A DNA stretch of 64,000 nt from Synechococcus sp. AG-679-C18 (GCA_003210755.1 QCUL01000008.1:1-64000); one strand, 5' to 3'; positions 31,015 through 41,212 are shown, counted from the first letter of the stretch. The notes: a model not told the origin generated them from the sequence alone. Translations and numbers: made by a program.

Positions 31015-31557
31015 TCAGGGAATACTGACCAGGCCCTGCTGAATAGCCAATGCAGCTGTGGTCTCACCGATGATCATGAGACCAGCTAATGCAGCTAAAA
31101 GTTGGTAAGTCCAGGGGGGAGTGAGCCTGCCAATGCCTTTTGTTTGTAAGGAGCTATGCGACTCAATCAGTATGAGAAATTGTTCAAAATGTTGAAGACG
31201 CTGTGGCAGTAGATAATGTTTTTGATCATATGTAGTGATATAGAAGACTTTTCCGCCTTGGCTTGTGCCTACGGGAACAAGCGCTTTCATCTCGCTCCAA
31301 TTGAGGCTCCAGCCACGACGCAAAACCCAACTGCACCAGGCAGGGTGCCTAACTGTGATTCCAGCATTTGTAATGATGACTTGTTCGCTAAGCATTGCTA
31401 GCACGACGATTAACCCAAATGGGACAGCAGCCAACAGCCAAAGTCGCAAAGCATCAGGTGCCAGAACGGGCAAAGGCAGCACTAGTGCCACATAGACACC
31501 AACTAAAGTGCCACGGATGAGTTGAGAGAGCTGGAAACAGTGTTCGTGTCGGTTCAT
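31015..31557 (-). CDS. Membrane protein with PH-like domain
   Basis: 180 residues. Two N-terminal membrane segments (TLVGVYVALVLPLPVLA and LWLLAAVPFGLIVVLAML), a soluble part with bacterial-PH-like pattern (SEQVIITNAGITVRH.. WSLNWSEMKALVPVG), and a C-terminal membrane segment. Conserved cyanobacterial look; function unknown. Confidence 0.7.
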   Translation of the reverse strand: MNRHEHCFQLSQLIRGTLVGVYVALVLPLPVLAPDALRLWLLAAVPFGLIVVLAMLSEQVIITNAGITVRHPAWCSWVLRRGWSLNWSEMKALVPVGTSQGGKVFYITTYDQKHYLLPQRLQHFEQFLILIESHSSLQTKGIGRLTPPWTYQLLAALAGLMIIGETTAALAIQQGLVSIP

Positions 31558-32152
31558 TGATTCTCGTGAGGGCTGGATAAGGATTCCATTCCGTTGATTA
31601 GTCAGTGGATTCTGCCAAACACAGCTTGCTCACGTCCTTTCCAAAATTTTTCAACACGCGTAAATTCAGAATTTATTTCCTTCAGGCTTTGGAAGAAATC
31701 TATTTGACTCATGCTGTTTCGTGGCGTTTTTAAGTTAGTCATTTTCAACATCTGCGATGTTCAGGGGTTGCTTAGAATCCCATACCGCTTCTCGTACCAG
31801 GCAGCTCTGCGGAGTTGAGCGGCGATGATTTCATGATGAACTGCATCAAGTTATTCACATGTTAGCCATGCATGAGGATTCATAGTGTGGTGCACACAAG
31901 GATCCAAACCATGCCTTTAAATAAATTAACTTAGACGCACTATTAGCGCTAAAACTTATTGAACTCTTAACGGAATGGATAAAATAAATATTTATTTAAA
32001 TAGCTTATTCTGGGCAAACATCAAGTATTAAAAGTATTTTACTCTCAGTTCTTGACGCTAATGGGCTTGAATGAAGTTGTTGCCTTGTATGCGCAATTCT
32101 TGATCATAATTTCAAGCTATTTTGCTTTCAGTTGGATCTCTAAAGGAAGTTT
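31558..32152. other. AT-rich spacer
   Basis: 595 bp without a convincing gene; nothing structured recognised. Confidence 0.45.
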
Positions 32153-33688
32153 TCATGCTGGCAGAGCCCAAGGATTGAGGCCAAGATCAGCTCCGATTCG
32201 ATGGCTGCAGGCATAACCGCTAAAGGCCACAGCATTGAGACCCTGACCTGGGAAGCAGGAGTCACCTACGCAGTACAAATTTTTCAGCCCAGTGCGATTG
32301 AACGGCATTGGCAATAACCCTGGAAGTCTTTTCCCAGGAATTGGGCCATAGCTGCCACCCATCCGACCAAGGAAGCGTCGATGTGTACGAGGGGTACCGA
32401 TTTCCTTGAATTCCACTGCTCTGCTTAAACCTGGAATGAGTGCTTCCAATCGTTCAATTAATCGATCAGCATCCTTGGTTTTCTTCATGGCATAGGCCTC
32501 GGGAGAGAGGCCTTTCCAGTTGCTCATGTCACTTTGAGTGAAGGTGTGCAAGATGTGACGACCTTCAGGGGCAAGTGAAGGATCCAATAGGGATGGCATT
32601 GAAACAAACACCACCCCCTGCTCTGCCTCCATCTCATCCCAGTTTTCAAGCAGGAGGTGATGACAGTGAAAGTCCTTTGGCACAACCGAGGCATTGATGC
32701 CGAGATGGAGGGAAAGAAATGATGAGGATGGCTTGTATCGATTGCGCCAGGTCGTTTCAGCTGTTGGCGTGTGCTCCATGTCCACAAGTGTTGAACTTGC
32801 CGAGCCTTCTCCGGCAAAGGTGTCCCAACGGGTGGCGTTACTAACGATCCGTTTAGCTCTTAATTCCTCACCATCTGCGAGCCGTACACCCACAGCTTGA
32901 CCGTGTTCGATTAAGACATTAGTGACACGATTTTTGTAGCGAATTTCTCCCCCATTGGCTTCAAGGCCAGCCACCAATTTCTCTGCAATGACACCAACAC
33001 CACCTTTTGGATAATTGATTCCACCGGCATGCCTATCGGAGAACACCATGCCAGCATTGATCATTGGTGTGCGTTCTGCTGGCATGACGGACCAGCAAAA
33101 ACATTCCATATCGATAAGACGAAGAAGATTCACATCCTTAATATGCTTTTTGGCCACATCTCCAACATTGAAAGGTAGCCAGCGAGCTAGTCCTAGACAG
33201 GCGAGTGGAGCCCGGAAAAATACTTTTGCAAGATACGCGGGATCTTCCAATGAAAGTAATGGCATTGCATCTAGACATCGAAACACCTGCCAGCAGGTTT
33301 CATAAAAAGCACAAATCCCTTTGGTTTCGTGAGGGAAACGGGCACTCATTCGAGAAATGAAATCGTCGTAATCCCGATCAACAGCCATTGTGAGGCCGTC
33401 TGGAAGGTGATACTCAAGCTGTACAGCGTCTGGAACCGTCTCACAATGTTGACCCACATCAGCCAGCGCTCGTGTGAGCAGGTTGGTGTGTCCTTTTTCT
33501 CCAAAACCAAAAATCATTGAGGCGCCCACATCAAAGGTGTAGCCCTCTCTTCGAAAGCTGCCACCTGATCCACCTGGAATCAAATAACGCTCAAGAACTA
33601 GAGCTTTTGCCCCTTTGGCGGCCAATTGTGATGCCGTCACCAGGCCACCGATTCCGGAACCGATGACGATTACATCCCAGTCAGGCAT
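32153..33688 (-). CDS. crtH: Carotenoid isomerase (CrtISO/CrtH)
   Basis: 511 residues. DVIVIGSGIGGLVTASQLAAKG is the FAD-binding beta-alpha-beta near residue 4, followed by LVLERYLIPGGSGGSF. The middle INYPKGGVGVIAEKLVAGLE and the end LYCVGDSCFPGQGLNAVAFSG are typical of CrtISO, which turns poly-cis lycopene into the all-trans form. Some CrtI-like desaturases share the fold, but the length and end motif favour CrtISO. Confidence 0.88.
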   Translation of the reverse strand: MPDWDVIVIGSGIGGLVTASQLAAKGAKALVLERYLIPGGSGGSFRREGYTFDVGASMIFGFGEKGHTNLLTRALADVGQHCETVPDAVQLEYHLPDGLTMAVDRDYDDFISRMSARFPHETKGICAFYETCWQVFRCLDAMPLLSLEDPAYLAKVFFRAPLACLGLARWLPFNVGDVAKKHIKDVNLLRLIDMECFCWSVMPAERTPMINAGMVFSDRHAGGINYPKGGVGVIAEKLVAGLEANGGEIRYKNRVTNVLIEHGQAVGVRLADGEELRAKRIVSNATRWDTFAGEGSASSTLVDMEHTPTAETTWRNRYKPSSSFLSLHLGINASVVPKDFHCHHLLLENWDEMEAEQGVVFVSMPSLLDPSLAPEGRHILHTFTQSDMSNWKGLSPEAYAMKKTKDADRLIERLEALIPGLSRAVEFKEIGTPRTHRRFLGRMGGSYGPIPGKRLPGLLPMPFNRTGLKNLYCVGDSCFPGQGLNAVAFSGYACSHRIGADLGLNPWALPA

Positions 33689-33720
33689 TAGTACGTCGAT
33701 TCATCCTTCAGAACTAAACA

Positions 33721-34674
33721 CTAGGAGGCTCTGGCCGTCGTGAATGGAGGCGTGGCCGTAAGAATGACCTCTGATCTCACCGGCATGGCCAACAGTTCCC
33801 TGCTGCGTGCCTCGATTCGATCTCGAATCAGATCGATCGCAGCACCATCCATCGGTTGATTTGGGTTGAGATAAACCACCACAAAGGCTGTACGACCCAC
33901 TTTCATCACGGTGATGTCAAGCACCCAGCAAGACAAGCCAGCCAACAGGTCGTCTAAGGCATAACGCGTGCTGACAACAATTTCTGATTCTGCTGATGCA
34001 CCTGTTGTCTGCCCGAGCGCTTGCAAAAAGGTCTGCACTGGTTCTTTAAGAAGGATCAGACTGACTACCAGCACCAACAACGAATCAGTAATAGGGCTGA
34101 GTGCTGCAAAAGGCGTTCTCTTCAGTAATGGAGAGCTCAGCAAGGCAATACCAGTCAGCCCACTGATTAAGGCATCGATCCTGGCGGCCCTTGCCTCCAT
34201 CAGAAGCAATTGAGATTGACGACCAGCGCGAATCCAATCATGGTGATGACGCAAAGCCAAACCCCAACAAATCGCCACCATCGACGTGGAATAAACCGCC
34301 ACAGGTCCAAGGGTCACCGCAGGGATGGAATTTCCTCTGGCGTAATCAATCACTGTGCTGAAGCCAGTAATGGCGGCGAAGCTAAGCACGCCGATCAATA
34401 CAAGCGAGCGAAATAGAACGTACAACGCTTCTTGACCGTCGTAGCCGTAGGGGTAAGCCCGGTTAGGAGGACGCACCAAATTGGTACTGATCCTGGAAGC
34501 GACAAGACCTGAGCCAACCATCACGGCGGAGTAGAGACCATCTAGGAGAAGGGCGTAAGACCCCGAAAGCACATGAACGCCAACTCCGGCAACAGCCATA
34601 AAGGCGCTGGCATAGACCCCAATGAGGAGTGAGCGCCGTTCGATGTGGTGGGAGTTAAGAAGAGCAAGTGACAT
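33721..34674 (-). CDS. Cation diffusion facilitator-like membrane protein with altered metal site
   Basis: About 317 residues from ATG 34674 with six membrane segments and a cytosolic C-terminal domain, as in CDF transporters; [13 protein letters not shown] matches the second segment with its Asp. The usual HPYGHGRxE is YPYGYDGQE, and the HxxxD of segment five reads AARID, so His ligands are missing. Substrate or transport may differ from zinc. Its start overlaps the end of trmFO by 20 bp. Confidence 0.72.
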   Translation of the reverse strand: MSLALLNSHHIERRSLLIGVYASAFMAVAGVGVHVLSGSYALLLDGLYSAVMVGSGLVASRISTNLVRPPNRAYPYGYDGQEALYVLFRSLVLIGVLSFAAITGFSTVIDYARGNSIPAVTLGPVAVYSTSMVAICWGLALRHHHDWIRAGRQSQLLLMEARAARIDALISGLTGIALLSSPLLKRTPFAALSPITDSLLVLVVSLILLKEPVQTFLQALGQTTGASAESEIVVSTRYALDDLLAGLSCWVLDITVMKVGRTAFVVVYLNPNQPMDGAAIDLIRDRIEARSRELLAMPVRSEVILTATPPFTTARAS

Positions 34675-36034
34675 GGGCCGCCTCACGCTTCTGTGTGGCG
34701 AGCCGAAGATCTGCCAATGCTCTATCGCGGTAGGCACCGTAACGCGTGCGCTTATCTCTGATCTTCTCCCCTAAGGCTGGCATTAATCCAAAATTGGGGG
34801 GCATCGGTTGAAATTTTGCTGACGGAGCCTCACTTATGAAATGGGTTAATGCTCCAATCATCGTGGTGTGTGGCAACTCGATCGGTTCTTGACCATGGAC
34901 CAACCGTGCTGCATTGGTGCCAGCTAACCACCCCCCGGCAACTGCAGCTGCATACCCCTCAGTACCCGTGATTTGACCAGCGGCAAGGAGATGCTGGCGT
35001 CGACGAAACTGCAGAGTCGGCTTAAGAAGTTCTGGTGCCTCTAAGAATGTATTTCGATGCATCACGCCAAAACGAACAAAGTCGGCCTGCTTTAAACCTG
35101 GGATTAGACGCAACACGCGTTTCTGCTCTCCCCATTTGAGATTGGTCTGGAAGCCCACAAGATTCCAGAGGCGACCGTCTTTGTCTTCCTGTCGCAATTG
35201 CACTACGGCATAAGCCCGTTTGGCACGGCGGACATCGCGATCATTGACATCGCCCCAGCGCGGATCCCAGAGACCAATCGGCTTGAGAGGCCCGTAGCGC
35301 ATCGTGTCCTCCCCACGCCTGGCTAACTCTTCTATCGGTAAACAGCCTTCAAAAAATGTGGCGTTGCTTTGATCGAAGTCTTTCAACTCGGCTTGTTCTG
35401 CCTCCAAAAGAGCAGCCCGAAACGCCAGAAATTGATCCCGATCCATCGGGCAATTGATGTAGTCGGCGTCGCCCTTGTCGTATCGACTTGCACGAAAGGC
35501 CTTAGTCATATCGATACTTTCACCTTCAACGATGGGACTCGCCGCATCGAAAAAATGGCAATCGTCTCGCCCAGTAAAGGCGCGTAAATCATCAGCCAGG
35601 GCTTCACTGGTGAGAGGACCCGTTGCAAGAACAGTGATCTGATCAGGAGCCGGCAAAGCCATCTGCTCTTCTCGCCTGATGGTCACTAAAGGATGGTTAT
35701 CTAAAGCCGCAGTCAGTGCAGCGCTGTAGCGACCTCGATCAACAGCGAGTGCGCCTCCTGCAGGCACAGCATGAAGGTCGGCGGTCTGGATGACAACTGA
35801 ACCAAGTTGTCTTAACTCCTCCTGAAGCAACCCTGCTGCACGGTCGCTACTGAGAGAACCAAAACTATTGCTACAAACAAGCTCTGCAAACTCGGAGCTG
35901 TGATGGGCGGGAGATCGCTTAAAAGGACGCATCTCCCAGAGTGTGACCGAAACCCCTGCCAATGCAATTTGCCAAGCCGCTTCGGTGCCAGCAAGGCCGG
36001 CTCCAATCACAACAACAGAAGATTTTTCGCTCAA
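34655..36034 (-). CDS. trmFO: Folate-dependent tRNA (uracil-54-C5)-methyltransferase
   Basis: 459 residues. [18 protein letters not shown] binds [38 protein letters not shown] and [28 protein letters not shown] are diagnostic of TrmFO (GidA-related). It makes ribothymidine 54 in tRNA using methylene-THF. Followed by the CDF-like gene with overlap. Confidence 0.95.
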   Translation of the reverse strand: MSEKSSVVVIGAGLAGTEAAWQIALAGVSVTLWEMRPFKRSPAHHSSEFAELVCSNSFGSLSSDRAAGLLQEELRQLGSVVIQTADLHAVPAGGALAVDRGRYSAALTAALDNHPLVTIRREEQMALPAPDQITVLATGPLTSEALADDLRAFTGRDDCHFFDAASPIVEGESIDMTKAFRASRYDKGDADYINCPMDRDQFLAFRAALLEAEQAELKDFDQSNATFFEGCLPIEELARRGEDTMRYGPLKPIGLWDPRWGDVNDRDVRRAKRAYAVVQLRQEDKDGRLWNLVGFQTNLKWGEQKRVLRLIPGLKQADFVRFGVMHRNTFLEAPELLKPTLQFRRRQHLLAAGQITGTEGYAAAVAGGWLAGTNAARLVHGQEPIELPHTTMIGALTHFISEAPSAKFQPMPPNFGLMPALGEKIRDKRTRYGAYRDRALADLRLATQKREAAHVTCSS

Positions 36035-36077
36035 GAATGATGAGGCCGAAATGCGACCTCAACCCTATCGATCAAAA

Positions 36078-36200
36078 TCAAGCTCGGCTTCGTCTGATCA
36101 TGAGCTGCAGTTGGCCAACGGCAGCACGCCCGATGTTGAACCCAGCCCAGGCAAGTGCCAGAAGGATCGGAGATGCCACGAGCACAAGCCGAAGGTCCAT
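36078..36200 (-). CDS. psbY: Photosystem II protein Y
   Basis: A 40-residue frame starting MDLRLVLVASPILLALAWAG, continuing FNIGRAAVGQ and ending LMIRRSRA. One membrane segment and a basic end, exactly the PsbY pattern. PsbY is a small single-span subunit at the edge of photosystem II near cytochrome b559. It sits in the 190-bp gap between trmFO and the carbonic-anhydrase-like gene. Confidence 0.92.
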   Translation of the reverse strand: MDLRLVLVASPILLALAWAGFNIGRAAVGQLQLMIRRSRA

Positions 36201-36227
36201 GAGTCGAAATGCAGAAGCCAATGAAGT

Positions 36228-36791
36228 TTAAGGACACTCAGGAGAAGCCGGTAATAACAGTGGGCAGTCCGTTTGGTTTTGCAGCAATTGAGACCATTCA
36301 GAAGCTAGCTGTGCGTAGTGCTCGGCATGTTTCCACTGATTCTCAACCTCATGCTGAGTGAGCTCCCTCTTGGCTCGAGCAGGAATCCCAGCAACAAGAG
36401 TTCTTGCTGGTACGTCGTTAGTCACCACTGCTCCAGCCGCTACGAGGGCTCCGCGACCAACGGTGACGCCATTCATCACAATGGCCCCGATCCCAACCAA
36501 ACATCCAGCTTCAAGCGAAGCGCCATGAACAACGGCACGGTGGCCGATCGTGACATTTTCAGCGACGTGAACTGGACAACCTGGATCACTATGCAAAACA
36601 GCACCGTCCTGAACATTGCTGCGAGTACCGATATAAATCGATCCCATGTCTCCTCTTACCACTGCTGTTGGCCAGATGCTTGCGCCAGATTTCACAGTCA
36701 CATCGGCCATCAAAATGGCACCAGGTGCAACCCAGGCGTCCTCAGCGATTTGGGGCCGAGCCCAAGGTTTGTTGAATGCAGTCTCAGTCAT
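36228..36791 (-). CDS. Gamma-carbonic-anhydrase family protein
   Basis: 187 residues of left-handed beta-helix hexapeptide repeats (GAILMADVTVKSGASIWPTAVVRGD). The three metal His are present in VLHSD, TIGHRAVVHG. Family members hydrate CO2 or act as acyltransferase-like proteins (PaaY/YrdA); enzyme activity is not certain. Same strand as psbY and trmFO. Confidence 0.85.
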   Translation of the reverse strand: MTETAFNKPWARPQIAEDAWVAPGAILMADVTVKSGASIWPTAVVRGDMGSIYIGTRSNVQDGAVLHSDPGCPVHVAENVTIGHRAVVHGASLEAGCLVGIGAIVMNGVTVGRGALVAAGAVVTNDVPARTLVAGIPARAKRELTQHEVENQWKHAEHYAQLASEWSQLLQNQTDCPLLLPASPECP

Positions 36792-36873
36792 AAAGTGGAG
36801 AAGCCTTTAGTGAGTCTTCTGGATCGCTAAGTGATAACCTCCAAAGGTGCCTGATTGGCATGTTCATACAGGC

Positions 36874-36945
36874 GGGTCGCTAGCTCAGCGGTAGAGCACT
36901 CGGCTTTTAACCGATTGGTCCTGAGTTCGAATCTCAGGCGACCCA
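36874..36945 (+). tRNA. tRNA-Lys (UUU)
   Basis: Acceptor GGGTCGC (36874-36880) pairs with GCGACCC (36938-36944), discriminator A. T-stem CTGAG/CTCAG around TTCGAAT; anticodon loop CTTTTAA gives anticodon UUU. D-arm TAGCTCAGCGGTAGAGC. CCA is not encoded. Confidence 0.96.
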
Positions 36946-37017
36946 TGTGTTTCAAGCTAACTCCCTTTTCTATTTTCTTAATGGTTTCGCTCATAGGAAC
37001 CTCCCTCATGGAAACTT

Positions 37018-37371
37018 ATGAAATATGTTGCCATTGTTGATGACGATTACAGACTTAGAGAATTAATCAGGCAGGAATTAATTGATGAAGGCGTAGAGCC
37101 TATTGTTTGCCCAAATGGTCAAGCCTTACTTGATCTATTAAATCAAAGAAGCGTTGATTTAATTCTTCTTGATCTAATGATGCCCACCATGGATGGGATG
37201 ACTTGCCTCAAATATTTGCAAGACCGTTCAAATTTAGTTCCTGTTTTAGTTGTCACTGCTTCCAATGAGGACAGCAAACGCGCTGAAGCTAAAGCATTAG
37301 GGGCTTGTGAGTTTATTCTTAAACCCGATTTATTCGAACTCATTCCTGAGTTGCTTAAACGTTACCTCTGA
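37018..37371 (+). CDS. Single-domain response regulator
   Basis: 117 residues, receiver only: acidic DDD at 8-10, phospho-acceptor Asp52 in LILLDLMMP, Thr in VVTAS and Lys in ILKPD. CheY/Spo0F-like; signals by protein contact. The histidine kinase gene lies tail to tail 23 bp away and is the likely partner. Confidence 0.9.
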   Translation: MKYVAIVDDDYRLRELIRQELIDEGVEPIVCPNGQALLDLLNQRSVDLILLDLMMPTMDGMTCLKYLQDRSNLVPVLVVTASNEDSKRAEAKALGACEFILKPDLFELIPELLKRYL

Positions 37372-37394
37372 TGAGATTTTGCTTGTATTTTAAA

Positions 37395-38555
37395 TTAAAT
37401 TTTCGGAAATTGCAACGTTACAGAAAAACCTTGTTGTGATGAATTACTGGAATCGTGAATAGAATGACAAAGTGCAGTACCACCCAATCCTTCCATCAGA
37501 CTTTTTACCAGAGTGAGACCAAGTCCAGCACCATCGGTATGTTTTAAGTCTCGATGCTCTTCAATGCGAGTAAATCGCTCAAACACGGCGATATGATTTT
37601 CTTCAGATTGAATACCAGGACCATTGTCGTTAAACTTCAGTTCAACGCTTGAAAACGTTTCTCTAAATGTAATTTCGATAGATGATTTGGTATTGGAGAA
37701 GCGAAGGCTATTGTCAAGAAGATTGTCAAGGATAATGCATAATGCTTCTTGATCGATTTGAACTTGACAAGAACCAGCTATATTTTCGCTATCGAGACGA
37801 AGAACCTTTTTAAATTCAAGATTCAAATTACAAGCCCATCTTTCGACAAATGTTTTAAGTTCGCCATTTTTCATATTCCATCTGCGCAGGTCAGTATCTA
37901 ATTCAGAGAGAAGTAAAAGGTTGTCAACTAGGCTTCCCATTCGATTTGTTTCTGCAGTGGCATCGGAGAGAGATTGCTGCAACTGATCAGGAGGCTGAGC
38001 TTTACGCTTTATTCGGTGCAGATTGCCTTTGAGAATCGCAAGAGGTGTTCGCAGCTCATGGGCAAGGTTATTAATAAATTGACGTTGCGCAGCAAGTGCC
38101 TGTTCGAGGGGATCTTGATCACGAAAAATCAGCAAAATGAATCTCTGATTCATTTGGATGATTTGACGCCAGCTCACCATCCTCACAATAAGATCAGTTT
38201 TACCATCATTCGAATCATCATCAGCCTGGGTTCCAACCTGATAACAATTCAGCCCATCTTTTGTAAGCGCTTTCTGAAGTGGATGGCTTGGCTCAATTTC
38301 CATCAATTGGCTTCCATCAAGACGATGAAATCGAATCAAATCTGAATAGGGCCTTCCAACCATGGTCACCGTGATTCCCCTCCCCCACAAATCGGCTGCT
38401 TGTTGATTGGCCCAGCGAACCACCCTTGATTCGTCAATGATGAGCATCGCTTCACCTGTGGAATCAAACGCAACTCTCAATAATCCGAGAGACTGCCTTA
38501 ACTGCTCGATTAGAAAACCTGAATCATCGGCAGGAAGGTTCTTTTCAACAGGCAT
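37395..38555 (-). CDS. Soluble PAS-type sensor histidine kinase
   Basis: 386 residues without membrane segments. PAS domain about 20-145, HisKA with His166 in NNLAHELRTPL, then HATPase with DNLLDNSLRFSN (N box), DNGPGI (G1) and GAGLGLTLVKSL (G2). Overlaps the upstream PAS protein gene by 11 bp, so the two are coupled. Confidence 0.92.
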   Translation of the reverse strand: MPVEKNLPADDSGFLIEQLRQSLGLLRVAFDSTGEAMLIIDESRVVRWANQQAADLWGRGITVTMVGRPYSDLIRFHRLDGSQLMEIEPSHPLQKALTKDGLNCYQVGTQADDDSNDGKTDLIVRMVSWRQIIQMNQRFILLIFRDQDPLEQALAAQRQFINNLAHELRTPLAILKGNLHRIKRKAQPPDQLQQSLSDATAETNRMGSLVDNLLLLSELDTDLRRWNMKNGELKTFVERWACNLNLEFKKVLRLDSENIAGSCQVQIDQEALCIILDNLLDNSLRFSNTKSSIEITFRETFSSVELKFNDNGPGIQSEENHIAVFERFTRIEEHRDLKHTDGAGLGLTLVKSLMEGLGGTALCHSIHDSSNSSQQGFSVTLQFPKI

Positions 38556-38928
38556 GTGGGCCTTCCAGTGGCCTTAGCGTCGCAGCAAAGCTCCAACCAC
38601 CTTCTATTGATTTTTCGGCAACGATGAAGTGTTCACTTCGGATTTCATCCCCGTTCACGCAAATCGTTGAGAGTTTTAGTGGGTGATTCACCAGTTTTGA
38701 CGTTTCGGTCAGTTTGAAACGGGAGAAACCGGCATGATGTTGTTCACGGAACTCCGGTGGAAGGATTAACCCGATGGTCTCGCCGACCAAGCTGTCATCC
38801 CAACCATAAATCAATCTAAAACGATCGTTGAACTCAACGACTTGACCCTGCTCATCGGTGCGAACGAAGGGAAGATCATGTTTCTTCCTCAAAGCATCGA
38901 CTGCGCCAGGTGTCCAGGAATCCGTCAT
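38545..38928 (-). CDS. Single PAS-domain protein
   Basis: 127 residues forming one PAS domain (PFVRTDEQGQVVEFNDRF, IYGWDDSLVGE, LILPPEFREQHHAGFSRF). Probably gives sensory input to the coupled histidine kinase. No cofactor-binding motif is obvious; HH near residue 64 could bind heme but that is speculation. Confidence 0.82.
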   Translation of the reverse strand: MTDSWTPGAVDALRKKHDLPFVRTDEQGQVVEFNDRFRLIYGWDDSLVGETIGLILPPEFREQHHAGFSRFKLTETSKLVNHPLKLSTICVNGDEIRSEHFIVAEKSIEGGWSFAATLRPLEGPHAC

Positions 38929-39007
38929 ACCCGGAAATGCTTTTTGTCAGTTTAGACACGCATCTTTTGATCTACACCCACCCTTTCCCGTAAAGTATGG
39001 GAGTATC

Positions 39008-39047
39008 TAGGTCTAGCGCAGCTTGGTAGCGAGCCTGCTTTGGGAGC
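39008..39047 (+). mobile_element. Decayed 5' half of tRNA-Pro: left attachment site remnant
   Basis: About 38 bases match the start of the intact tRNA-Pro at 62458 (shared TAGCGCAG, TTGGTAGCG, GCCTGCTTTGGGAGC) with a few changes, stopping just after the anticodon loop. Weaker similarity continues about 20 bases upstream. Same orientation as the intact tRNA, as expected for a direct att repeat at the left end of an island. Confidence 0.75.
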
Positions 39048-39108
39048 GCAAATTGCGACAAGCCCAACCCCAGTTGCAGCAACACTTTTGGCCACAGGCC
39101 ACTTCGCC

Positions 39109-39130
39109 GTGAGTGACGGCGAGTGACAAC
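39109..39130. repeat. GAGTGAC repeats near the left junction
   Basis: Two copies, GAGTGAC at 39111 and GAGTGACAAC at 39121, ten bases apart. The same motif recurs at 62312-62351 and 62632-62650, beside the other junctions. Probably integrase arm-binding sites; inference from position. Confidence 0.5.
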
Positions 39131-39158
39131 ACAAATGCACTCGCTCCAGAATTGAGGC

Positions 39159-39587
39159 ATGGCAACTTCATATGACCCACCTGCATGGGTGAAGACCAAT
39201 TCAGATTCGTACAAACGTTGGCTCAACCGCAAAGCCAACTCATTGATGAAGCGCGACCGGAAGAGAGGGGGGACATATCGAGTGAAAGAAGCCATGAAAG
39301 CCATTCACAAAGCGATGCACCGGTCAGACGGAATTGACCCTTATGACGGGCAAGTAATGGATTCAGCGTTGCTTGGCGTTTACAACAACGCTCAGAGCAA
39401 AGAACGGGGAGCCGCTTACAGACGAGAGTTTTACCGATTGCCAACGGTTGACCATCGGAACGCCGAGCCAGTGTGTGATTTTCAGATCATTAGCTGGCAA
39501 ACCAATGATGCAAAGGGCGACATGAATCCTGAGGAGTACGTCGCCCACTGCCTTGCTGTTGTGAAGCATCATCGCCTTATGAGCTGA
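39159..39587 (+). CDS. HNH-endonuclease-like protein
   Basis: 142 residues. The C-terminal part PTVDHRN (Asp98, His99), ISWQTNDAKGDM (Asn116, Lys119) and EEYVAHC follows the HNH order D-H ... N ... K. N-terminal half is basic. Common in phage and island DNA. First gene inside the left junction. Confidence 0.6.
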   Translation: MATSYDPPAWVKTNSDSYKRWLNRKANSLMKRDRKRGGTYRVKEAMKAIHKAMHRSDGIDPYDGQVMDSALLGVYNNAQSKERGAAYRREFYRLPTVDHRNAEPVCDFQIISWQTNDAKGDMNPEEYVAHCLAVVKHHRLMS

Positions 39588-39610
39588 TAACTACCTCCCA
39601 CGGGAGGGGC

Positions 39611-40078
39611 CTATGCCTGATCGAAGTGGTCAGACATGAGATTTGGATCTCTCATGGCAAGCGATGACATCACATGGTCATTGACCTTGCGCTGCTCAGA
39701 CATGAAATCGCGAACCTCGGCCATGAAGGCCAGCTGGATTTCCCATCGATCATCGTTCTGCTGGCCGTTATGGAAATCCCAGGTCTGAGACTTGATGTTG
39801 CTTTCGAGGATTGCGTGCTGACCACCCAACACACAATCTCCCAGGTCTCTCAATTCCTTAGAAATTCCCTTCCTGTGACTTTGTTGCTGGTTGAGGGAGT
39901 TGGTGTGTAGACGGTTGCTGGCCTTCGCTGCTGCGTAGACCTTGTCCAAGTGATCCCTTAATTGGAAATCTTTTCGGGTGTCTATCTCCACTGACTCGGG
40001 CCTCCATTCATCGAGTTTGAGGTCAACTTTCTCGCTTTGGTTTTGGAGCTCCAGAAGAGCTTGTTCAATCTGAGTCAT
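39611..40078 (-). CDS. Island protein of unknown function
   Basis: From ATG 40078 about 155 residues, highly charged and helical (ALLELQNQSEKVDLKLDEW), coiled-coil-like, ending SDHFDQA. Longer frame to 40120 adds a repetitive PEVRTPEVRT stretch unlikely to be coding. No family recognised. Confidence 0.5.
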   Translation of the reverse strand: MTQIEQALLELQNQSEKVDLKLDEWRPESVEIDTRKDFQLRDHLDKVYAAAKASNRLHTNSLNQQQSHRKGISKELRDLGDCVLGGQHAILESNIKSQTWDFHNGQQNDDRWEIQLAFMAEVRDFMSEQRKVNDHVMSSLAMRDPNLMSDHFDQA

Positions 40079-40452
40079 GGAAAAAGTGCGAACTTCAGGG
40101 GTTCTGACTTCCGGGCACAAGAAAGCAAGAGGAACAATTCCCTTCGATTTATGTGGCTCCGTTAGTGCGGAGTGGTGGGGTCAAACGGCTTGCAGCTCAG
40201 AGGCTTGTGCGTTGACCCATTAGTTGGAGGCGTCGCGCAAGCGGTGCGTGGCCTATGACCGGAGGCTAGCTGTGAGAAAGCCTGACAGGTAGCTCATGAC
40301 ACCATCCATGGTGAGCCGAGCCAATTCAGCTGGGCGGGGGAGGGAAGCGATGCCGTTGGTTGCAGCAGCCTGGATGGGGCTGAGCCAAAACATCGATCGA
40401 ATCACCCAAATAGGGGATGCGTCACCTATGCCATTTGATGGAAGCTGATCGC
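40079..40452. other. Spacer
   Basis: About 370 bp between divergent small genes; no supported gene, RNA or repeat seen. Confidence 0.4.
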
Positions 40453-40911
40453 ATGAAAAAAATAACCGCTATCACTGCACTGGCTATTGCGATCGCTGGA
40501 GCGCCTGTAGCTGCAATGACAAGCCCTTATGCAGTAGCAGAAAGAATGTGCTCGATGGTGAATGGTGGTCTTTCGAGATCCCAAGCTTGGAACTACATCG
40601 TCGATGAATACACAAAAAGCTCAATGCAGAACTGGAGCCAGACATGGGGTCAACCCAGGATGGGAAGTTTCGGCGGTGGAGCGATTGGATATGGCTTGGC
40701 TAGCGGGATTCGCATAGGGATGGAACTTCGATCAATGCGAAGCGAAGTCTTTGGTTTGACAGCAAGCATGTGCGGAGGAGGTCCATCCCGCATTGAGACG
40801 GTGGCAGTCCCTGAGGAAGAACCTTCAAGCACAGCCACCTCGAATTCTCAGACAGCGAAACCAGCTGTTGAAAGTTGCACTGGACCCACTGTTCTGTGCT
40901 CGATGCCCTAG
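40453..40911 (+). CDS. Small exported protein
   Basis: About 152 residues from ATG 40453: signal peptide MKKITAITALAIAIAGAPVAA, then a Gly/Met-rich region (MGSFGGGAIGYGLASGIRIGMEL) and a Ser/Thr/Pro-rich tail with a C-terminal Cys pair. Function unknown. Confidence 0.6.
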   Translation: MKKITAITALAIAIAGAPVAAMTSPYAVAERMCSMVNGGLSRSQAWNYIVDEYTKSSMQNWSQTWGQPRMGSFGGGAIGYGLASGIRIGMELRSMRSEVFGLTASMCGGGPSRIETVAVPEEEPSSTATSNSQTAKPAVESCTGPTVLCSMP

Positions 40912-40933
40912 GGGGAGAGAAATAGGACTGAAT

Positions 40934-41212
40934 TCAAGAGAACCCCTTGAGAAGGTGTCGGGCAAGTACAACGGCGTCGGCAACACGTAAGACCACTGGA
41001 TCGCCAGGAGCTGCATCGGAAGGAATGGCATCGAGAGCATCACGTAGCCGTTCGATCGCTTTCAAGGTCATGGCACCTCGCATCTGAGGGTTCCCCTGAG
41101 CGAGATGGGATGCCTGTGCAATCTCATCATCTGATTCAACAAAATCAAGACCTACAACTGCATCCCAGAACGTATAAAAGTCATAGGCCAATTTTGCTCT
41201 ACTGTTTAACAT
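40934..41212 (-). CDS. Small helical protein of unknown function
   Basis: 92 residues, Ala/Leu/Asp-rich, soluble (KAIERLRDALDAIPSD, VVLRVADAVVLARHLLKGFS). Balanced composition suggests a real gene. No family recognised. Confidence 0.5.
   Translation of the reverse strand: MLNSRAKLAYDFYTFWDAVVGLDFVESDDEIAQASHLAQGNPQMRGAMTLKAIERLRDALDAIPSDAAPGDPVVLRVADAVVLARHLLKGFS

Noticed and set aside
36031-36237. 68-codon frame on the minus strand between trmFO and the carbonic anhydrase gene
   Set aside because: The real gene here is psbY in another frame (36078-36200).
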